Shown here: piece by piece, positions 25,201-34,200 of the stretch
How the letters are laid out: the number at the start of each line of letters is the position of its first letter
Numbering within the stretch: the stretch's first letter is position 1
DNA from: Ostrinia nubilalis
Taxonomy: Eukaryota; Arthropoda; Insecta; Lepidoptera; Crambidae
Reading direction: 5' to 3'
NCBI RefSeq assembly: GCF_963855985.1
Contig: NC_087109.1
Span: forward strand, 5,476,001 to 5,540,000
DNA length: 64,000 nucleotides
Position numbers and translations under genes: made by a program
The notes under the pieces: model-generated
What the model saw: the letters and a program-made list of their open reading frames with translations, nothing else
What the model was told of the DNA's origin: nothing
The model's database searches: none

Positions 25201-28200
25201 AACTTAGGAATTAGGAAATGGTCCTATACTCTGCCGAACCACACCGCTTATTAATTTTGTTCATTAATTTAAAAGTTTCTTATAACAATTTTAGAATAAT
25301 AAATTAACAAACTTACTTGACAATCCTGAACATAAGCGAGAAGAGTGCACAGAAGATCTCTTGACAGTCCTCCAGTTCGAAACACATGTTGAAGGACTTC
25401 ACGTAGGCCAGGTTCTCTAACAAGTAGAAGTATCGCTTGAACGCCGGATCCTTTGGGTCTCGCAGACCTTGTAGTTGCTTGATCAGGAACAGGAATATCG
25501 TCTTGACCTGGTGATGGAAAATGAGGTCAGTTGACATTGACATAAATACCATTTTAGGTTGACTCATAAGTTTAGCACCCCCGCATATACCAAGGCCAGT
25601 AGCATAAGATATCAAGTTATTATTGCAAGAGATAAGACCGCCTAAATTGTCGTGATATTTTTTTCTGTAAGTCTTCGATAGTGAATTGGAGTTGAATTAT
25701 AAAACAGTAGCATTATAATAATTTAGACAACAAAATAGGTCAGTGACTATGCAGTTGTTGATGGGGGGTAAGTAGTGTCATTAACGCACGAACATTCCAC
25801 CACTTTGGCCTGATCATTATAGAATAGAATAAAATAGAAAGATTATTTTCTACATTATTTTCTTTGTTATGAGAGAGATAGACCAAGAGCTTTTCCGTTG
25901 TAGGTAGAAAAATATCATAATACTTTTTATAGACGTTCGCCGCTCCATCGTCTTCCGAGTGTTCAACATTACATATTTTTTGATCCTTGAAACCTTGCTT
26001 CTAACTTAATAGTTCCTGATCTTTGCCCGGAGCTTCTGGCACTCTAAATACATCCATTGCAGCTGCTTATTCCAGCATACCTGTTCCTGGTCTTTGTATG
26101 AAGGTTCTAAACAATAAACTCTAAAGAAGTCTATTTTTGCAATGCAGCAGGCTGATTCCTAGTAAGAAGACCACCTGTTGCTGGTCCATTGTGTTCCTTT
26201 TTACCAACATACCTGCTCCTGGTCTTTATACGGTGCTTCGGGCGCGTACACTCGCAGCACGTCCGCGATGCAGCACGCTATGAGCAGCTGCACGTCGCGC
26301 GAGGCGTGCGTCAGGAAGAACTCGTCGGCCAGGTGCAGCGCCAGAGGGATGTACTGCTGGTGCATGCCTCCCAGGCCCTGGAGTACCGTGCCTCCAACGT
26401 ACCTGCTCCTAGTCTTTGTACAGAGCTTCTGGAGCGTATACTGCAAGGATTCTATGGTACCAGCCTGATTCTTAGCGAGAAGACCATTTAGACTGTTTCG
26501 TCCCATTGTGTTTCTTGTAATCTAGCCACCAACTAACCTGTTCCTGATCTTTGTACGGAGCTTCTGGCACTCTAAACACATCCATTGCAGCTACTTATTC
26601 CGCCACCTAGAAGACCGCCTGAACTGTGTCGTTCCATTTGTGCTACACCAAGCTACTTCCAGCATATTCTCTTCAACATACCTGCTCCTGGTCCTTGTAC
26701 GGCGCTTCGGGCGCGTACACTCGCAGCACGTCCGTGATACAGCATGTCCCGATCCTAGAGTACCTATGTTCGGCATCAGCATTCTTCTTGGCCCCAAGTT
26801 ACCTGTTCCTGGTCTTTGTACGAAGGTTCTGAACCATAAACTCTAAAGACGTGTACGTCTGCAATGCAGCAGGCTGATTCCTAGTGAAAAGACCACCTGT
26901 TGTTGATCCATTGTGTTCCTTTTCACGAACTTACCTGCTCCTGATCCTTGTACGGCGCTTCGGACGCGTAAACTCTAAAGCACGCCTGATGCTGCTGGTT
27001 ATTTGGCTATCTAGAAGACTGCCTAAGGTTGTCGTCAAGCTGCATTTTAGCAGACTGCCTCCAACATACCTGCTCCTGGTCCTAGTACGGCGCTTCGGGC
27101 GCGTACACTCGCAGCACGTGTGATACAGCATGTCCTGACCCTAGACTCCTAGAGTAACTATATTTGGCACCAGCATTCCTCTAGGCCGCAAGTTACCCAT
27201 GGTCTTCTAAGCTATTAACTCTAAAGACGTGTACGTCTGCAATACAGCAGGCTGATTCCTGTTGAGAAGACCACCTGTTGTTGGTCCATTGTGTTCCTTT
27301 TCACGAACACACCTGTTCCTGGTCCTTGTGTACGGCACTTCGGGAGCGTTAACTCTAAAGCACGCGTGTTGCTGCTGGTTATTCCGCTACCTAGAAGACC
27401 TAAGCCCTGTCGTTCCATTTATGCTACACAAAGCTACTTCCAGAATATTGTCTCCAACATACCTGCTCCTGGTCCTTGTACAGCGCCTCGGGCGCGTACA
27501 CTCGCAGCACGTCCGCGATGCAGCACGCTATGAGCAGCTGCACGTCGCGCGAGGCGTGCGTCAGGAAGAACTCGTCGGCCAGGTGCAGCGCCAGAGGGAT
27601 GTACTGCTGGTGCATGCCTCCCAGACCCTGGAGTACCGTGCCTCCAACGTACCTGCTCCTGGTCTTTGTACAGAGCTTCTGGAGCGTATACTGCAAGGAT
27701 TCTATGGTACCAGCCTGATTCTTAGCGAGAAGACCATGTAAACTGTGTCGTTCCATTATATTCTTTGAAACCTTGTCACACAATTATCTGCTCTTGGTCT
27801 TTGTACGGCGCTTCAGGCACGTACATTCTAAAGCACGCCTGTTGCAGCTGCTAATTCCTCTACCTAGAAGGCCGCTTAAGCTGTGTCGTTCCATTTGTGC
27901 TACACCAAGCTACTTCCAGCATATTCTCTCCAACATACCTGCTCCTGGTCCTTGTACGGCGCTTCGGGAGTGTAAACTGTAAAGCACGCCTGTTGCTGCT
28001 GGTTATTCCGCTACCTAAAAGACCACCTAGGCTGTGTCGTTTCATTATCTTTGATTCTTGTAATCTTGTCACCAACATACCTGCTCCTGGTCCTTGTACG
28101 GCGCTTCGGGCGCGTACACTCGCAGCACGTCCGCGATGCAGCACGCTATGAGCAGCTGCACGTCGCGCGAGGCGTGCGTCAGGAAGAACTCGTCGGCCAG

Positions 28201-31200
28201 GTGCAGCGCCAGAGGGATGTACTGCTGGTACATGCCCTCATCCTGGCCCAGACCCTGGAGGGTGTGAGCCAGTACCTGGGTGAGAGAAAGTTGGATTAGA
28301 AAGCTTCATTCGTTCGTTTCAGCCAAATGACGTCCAGTTGAACAAAGCGAAGACCTCCCGAGGATTTACATAAAGATCGGTCATGCGCTGCTCGCATCAA
28401 GGTACTTTCCGCGACCTACACCAGATCGTCGGTCCACCTAGACATCACCTGCCCACCTGTCACTTGATTGATAGATTAGCAAGGTTAGGTAAGAACAAGC
28501 AATCTGAGATGTATCTTCACGAATGCCAGCTCTTTCGCATTTCGTATTGTCACAGAAAGTTATTATAAAATCTAATCTATTTTAAAACATGTTTTATTTG
28601 TTACTAAATATAAACGTTCATATCCCCAACTTGTGAAATAATGAGTTCACAATACAAACGTTCCTCCCCTATTTCAATTCCTTCAAGTTTTTTGCGACAA
28701 AAGGATGCCTACGTCCTTCCCCAAGGTCTAGTGTTTCTCTAAAGCCCTTTATACGCTGCTAGTTTTTTGTAGCGATACAAACGCGTGTTTCACAGCTGCC
28801 GACTGGAGATAAATGCTAAGATATAATAGAGAGTATAATTATGCGACTTCATCGATGCTACATCGAGACTGGATTAAGTTAAGTAGTATCGCTACATAAG
28901 TCCTAACTTACAATGTGTATAGGGCCTAAACTAAAATTCAATACACTGGGATCAGAACGGATAAGGAAGACAGAAATTATTTACTTTTACATTTACTTAG
29001 TCTTTTTAACATTTATGTATAGATGGTACTTAAAAACATTGTATCTATAGCCAAATTATACAAATGAATAATTAAAACGTTAGCTTTACTTGGGGACCAA
29101 GGTTGATAAGGTCGTCCATGACCTATACCACTCTTGAATACTTGATCCGCTACCGTCATTACGAATAGAGGATCCCAAAAGCTATCGATTAGGAGGGAGG
29201 AGTGTATAAACAAGGCTTCTAGCCGGGTCTGCAACGCGTGTTTTGCAACAAAATTGCCTACAAAAATGTTGAATGTTGACATGTTTTTGTTGATTGTGTA
29301 GAACAAAACACGCGCTGGAGACCCGGCTTTACATTATCCAGAAAAGATAACGGGACTATTCCCACCTCTCTTTCCCACCACTGCAACTCCTGTGTAGCCA
29401 GGATCTACAGCTTGACCGCCAATAAAAACCCAACCAGTAAAGGTCAAGTTGGTCCCGGGGGAAAATTAAACTGTCATTGGACCCGCAACGAAATTAATCA
29501 GAAGAACATAGGAATTTGAAGTTAAGGTTCGACTTCCCTTCGTTGCAAAGATAGATGAATTGTTTTTCTCAGTACCTAAAGAAAGTAAGAAAAATGAATT
29601 GTTTCTCTACGTAGCAGGGGAAACAATAAAATTCAGGACTATAACAATAACTGCCTACGTGGCGCAGATAGCTATATCAACATTGCTGTAGCATTTTATT
29701 TTCATCTACATTTCATAGCTGCGTACTATTTTCGAAAGGTATTTCTATTCATTTCTTCATATTATGCAATAGTTATTTTAAGAATACAAACATAAAACTG
29801 GTACAAAAAGTTTACAGTCAAAGCTCGACTATAAATCCTGAAAATCTAAGGCTGAGTTGTACCACCTAACTTTGACGGTAACTATAACGATAACCGGTGC
29901 TTTTTGTATGGAGTTTGACAGATTTTTGACGTTTGTCAAAGTTAAAGTAAGATGGTGCAACCCAGCCTGGTGCAAAAAAGAAGTAAAAGTTTACTTTTTT
30001 TAAGTTACTAATTTGGATTACATACAATGTACTGCCACTGGGAGGTCGTCCTTCCTATTTCCTAAAGATATCAGATAATAATATGGTCTTTCAAACTGAC
30101 GACTTCTTATTGATCTATCCTCAACTTTTCCAAGTTACAACTCTAATCCGTGAGCTCAATCGGGATCGGAAATCGCTGATGGCACATTTATCCGGATTCC
30201 GGATATCCGGCTCGAAGTATTTCTGGGACATTCCACTTCCGGTACTTGAGATCCGGATAACAACATCGATCTGTGTGGAAACGCGAACATGTGCCAGTAA
30301 GGCCCGCCATACACGGAGTTAGCCAGTGATCAGCAGGCCTACTACGAAAAACTAAATCCGTCAAAACGACAATCGAATTCGAAATTGCTCACTATGAAAC
30401 ATTTCGGATCCGAAATAGGAAACGAAGTCCATTCTATGACGTATTTTGATGTTCCCTCCGAAAAGTACTACTATGAAACACGGACCGCTCTTGCAGTCAT
30501 AGTCACGATGAAATTTCACCGTGAAACCGCCCGAAGCAGTCACAACTGCTCGAGCGATTCCTTCTATGTGTGTACGTAGAGGACTTGTTTGCTATGCAGT
30601 CGCAGCTTGAAGCTGTCGATGCTAGCTGCTTCAAGCTGTCCGTGTATAGCAGGCCTAAAGTCCGGTAAATAAAACTAGTTCAAAACTATAATTGGGTTAA
30701 GGCGTAACTTATTGAACAAGGTAAATGTTAGTTTTACAATTGAAACGGTCGTTTTCCACGAAGTTGGAAGGAAGCAATAGTTGCTGATTAATAGTAGTAG
30801 TGCTGTGGTTCTACAAACTTTTTGTGCCTGTTCATAACATAAGTTCAACTTCAAATTACAGATTTTAAAAGCCTTTTAAATATGGATAGGTAGACTACGT
30901 AACTAATAAAAGATTTCATAAACATCAGGAGATTTACTTCTTGACCCTGAACTTTTTCCAAAGGCCAAATTGATCCCTAATGATAACACGATAAGAAAGA
31001 ACTTGGATTGCGACGAATGTTTGCTCAAGGAGACGATTTGATTTTGTTTTTGTCTATAAGAAATGAAGAAGATAATGCCGTTGGTCATCGCCTTCAAATA
31101 GAAAGCGTTTAAAGGCGCTCAAGTGGCGTATGTCCCTATCACACCACTGTGTCGATTCTATCAACTAGGTTTACTCTTTCACGTTTGCAACACAAAAGTA

Positions 31201-34200
31201 TGAAAAATGAAAAAGATCATAGTTACGCCACTGCAGCGCTACATCACGCTTCTATATTAAAAACGCCCACAAAATGAGGATTTAATAAAAAAGCACTAAC
31301 TTACAAAAAATCTTATTTAGGCTAAGTCTTATCTTCATTCCTCCATAATCTAATTACGTAAGCCCGTATTACAGCAGTCTCGTACACTGCCCGTAATAAG
31401 CAAGTTATGCTGCTGTACAGTCAGCGTCAAATATTTCGTGACACCCAAAGTAGCCAAAAAGTCCGCAACACATCTTTGTTACAATTGGAATAAGATTGTG
31501 TTGTCAACTTTTTGACCACTGGGTGTCACGAAGTATTTGACGCTGACTGTACAACCAGGTAATGCCTTAAATTAATTCCGGCGTTTCTTCTCAGCACTTG
31601 CCATATGTTTGTCTCGAAGCGCTGGTAGGGCCCAAAAGATAAGGAGACATGTAAAGTGCCCCATAAGGGCTACCTTTTCTTTTTTTATTATTTTCTATTG
31701 ACGTTCATAAGTGCCACTTGTGGTCTAAACTGAATAAATATTTTTGATTTTGATTTTTATTTTATTTTTTTAATTCTGGCAGCATATTATGTTTTTGACA
31801 CAAATCTTGTTTCGCGCGAATCTAATCTGAATATTGCAGTGGCAGCACCGTTATTGCATTTAAGGACTTGCCACACTGGATGCGATCTGCGGACAGCGGT
31901 CAGGTCAAAGTGAATGCCGCCCGTATCATGTATGAATAACATTGTCGGCGTCTCTCTATACATTTTGTATTGATGCGATCTGACCGTGCGGGCACGAGCA
32001 AAGAACGCAAACCAGAGACTATAATCCGGGCCTTTTCAAGGCGATAGTGAATAGGCCCTTACAGGGCAGATATGTACCATCCTAGACTGCATCCCTTAAC
32101 ATCAGGTGCGATTGTGGTGAAATACCTGCCTTGTTATGCATAAACTGCAACGCTGACAGATTGACAAGGCAATCTGACCACTGACAGATTGTATTGCCCG
32201 GACCACTGACCTGACCGACAATAATGTTCATACGTGATGCGGGCTGCGTTCACTTTGACCAGCCCGCTGCCCGCAGAACGCATTTAGTGTGGCAAATCGT
32301 TTACGACTAGGTCTGCCAATGTGTGTATAAATGATGACTCTATAGAATGGCGGCAAGGCAATTCTGCTGAACCATTCACTAAACTTTGACCTTTCAATAT
32401 TGGTCAAGTTATCAGCAGATCGCCTAAAAATCTATTTGCTTTTAGAGCTTCTGCGTTAGGCTTATTGCGATAAGTGTGCTATTTTGAATTACAAGCTATG
32501 ATTTGATAAATGTTACATCAAAAACCAGTAGTTACGAGATGAGCTGGTATGAGTGATTGTAAACGATGACTCCGAATGTAAAAGATAAAACGGTAACAGC
32601 GTTAGAAAGTATGCTGATTCGTGGAAGCTATATTATTTACTTTTTTCGTTTGACAGTTACTTATTTGCTTTTGTTCACGACGGAGAAAAATGGACTATTG
32701 ACTTTCATATAGGTAACTTTAAGCCATATTATGTCTCTCTCACTATAAAGAACTGTTGAGCGCAATTCCAAAGCTTTTTTCCAATTACCTAAACGCGAGT
32801 CGATTAACTATGGCTTTTTAGCCTAGGCGCAGACCATCGATTTTTCGTCGGCCGATAGTTTAGTCGGGCAGTTGATCAGTATGGGCATGTATGGAAGTGC
32901 GCACATTACGCCGATTCGATTTGGCCGATTCTTCATATAAATTAAAATCGGGCTCAGTTACCACAGATATAAACAATGTAGGTCAACCATAATATTCAAT
33001 TAGTTCTAAAACCATAATATTATAATTTATTGAATACAAATAATTAACCTCTCAGAACAGGCACATTAAGTGATCAATCACGGTTGTTCGTCTCGTAGCC
33101 CATTGAACAATATGTTGCACGATTGCTATGATTTAGGGCGTAGTTGGATCCGACGAGCACATCCTGTGATAGCACCTGCTTCTGTTTCATTACAATAAGG
33201 CTAGGAATACACGGTAGTGAATATTACAAGTTGGTTATCTACATGGAGTACCTAAGGCTGGGTTATACCATCTTACTTTAACAAGCGTCAAAAATCTGTC
33301 AAACTCCATACAAAACACCGGTTAACGTTAAAGGTTATAGTTCCGGTTAAAGTTAGTTGGTGAAACTCAACCTAAGAGCCTACTAACTTGTAAATATAAA
33401 TCGACATGCATTTTAAGAAATATCTAAAACCAAATTCTCTCAGAGATTTTGTGACAATAGGAACCTATGTGTGACGTCCTTGATGGCTTTAACGCAATCG
33501 ACTGCGTGCTCCAAAATGGCTAATGTGATTAATTCATTTATTTAATTTGTGGCCAATCGATTAAGGCCGGAAACGCGCTAAGATAATCAAAAAAGATTTT
33601 AAGCGCTACTTCATACACGATGAGTCAATGACTGTGCTATCACTGCTACCATACAAAATGTGGGTCATTCTAAAAATACGCGCGCAAATATCATGTCAAA
33701 GTGTATTCTTTTGCAAAAAATACTCTGGCACGGTCGTCATTCACGAAACATGCTGGGATATGTTAACAAACGTATGCATCGGCAATATTGTGCAATGCGA
33801 CATGTTGTAAGCTTTGTGGACAAAGGATGTATGTTACATTATATTCTGTCACATTGTATTGGTTTGGTAATTAACATAGAGAGTATTGTAGTAGAAAACT
33901 AAAGTTCATAATTTTAAATAAAACAAAAAGACTAAAATCAAAAAACAGAGAAGGTGATAAGAAATATTGTTTATTTTTTCAGACTATCCTATTGATGCTA
34001 TACATGTAGCGATACACCTTTGTGACCTTAAAAATGTTGAGCACCGCTGGCTTCTACTGTTAAAACCTCAGATCATAGAACTATGATCTGAGGTTAAAAC
34101 CATTCACTATTCTTCTCTTTCTTTTTCGCCAAAACAAATGAAAACATACTGTTTATTATTTATGGGCTGTATCAAACTAAAATAGGCCTTTTTGTTAGAC

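Noticed and set aside
26189..27783. Several ORFs of 80-159 codons on both strands
   Set aside because: They are shadows or read-throughs of the exon 2 copies; the plus-strand frames are antisense to a conserved coding exon.
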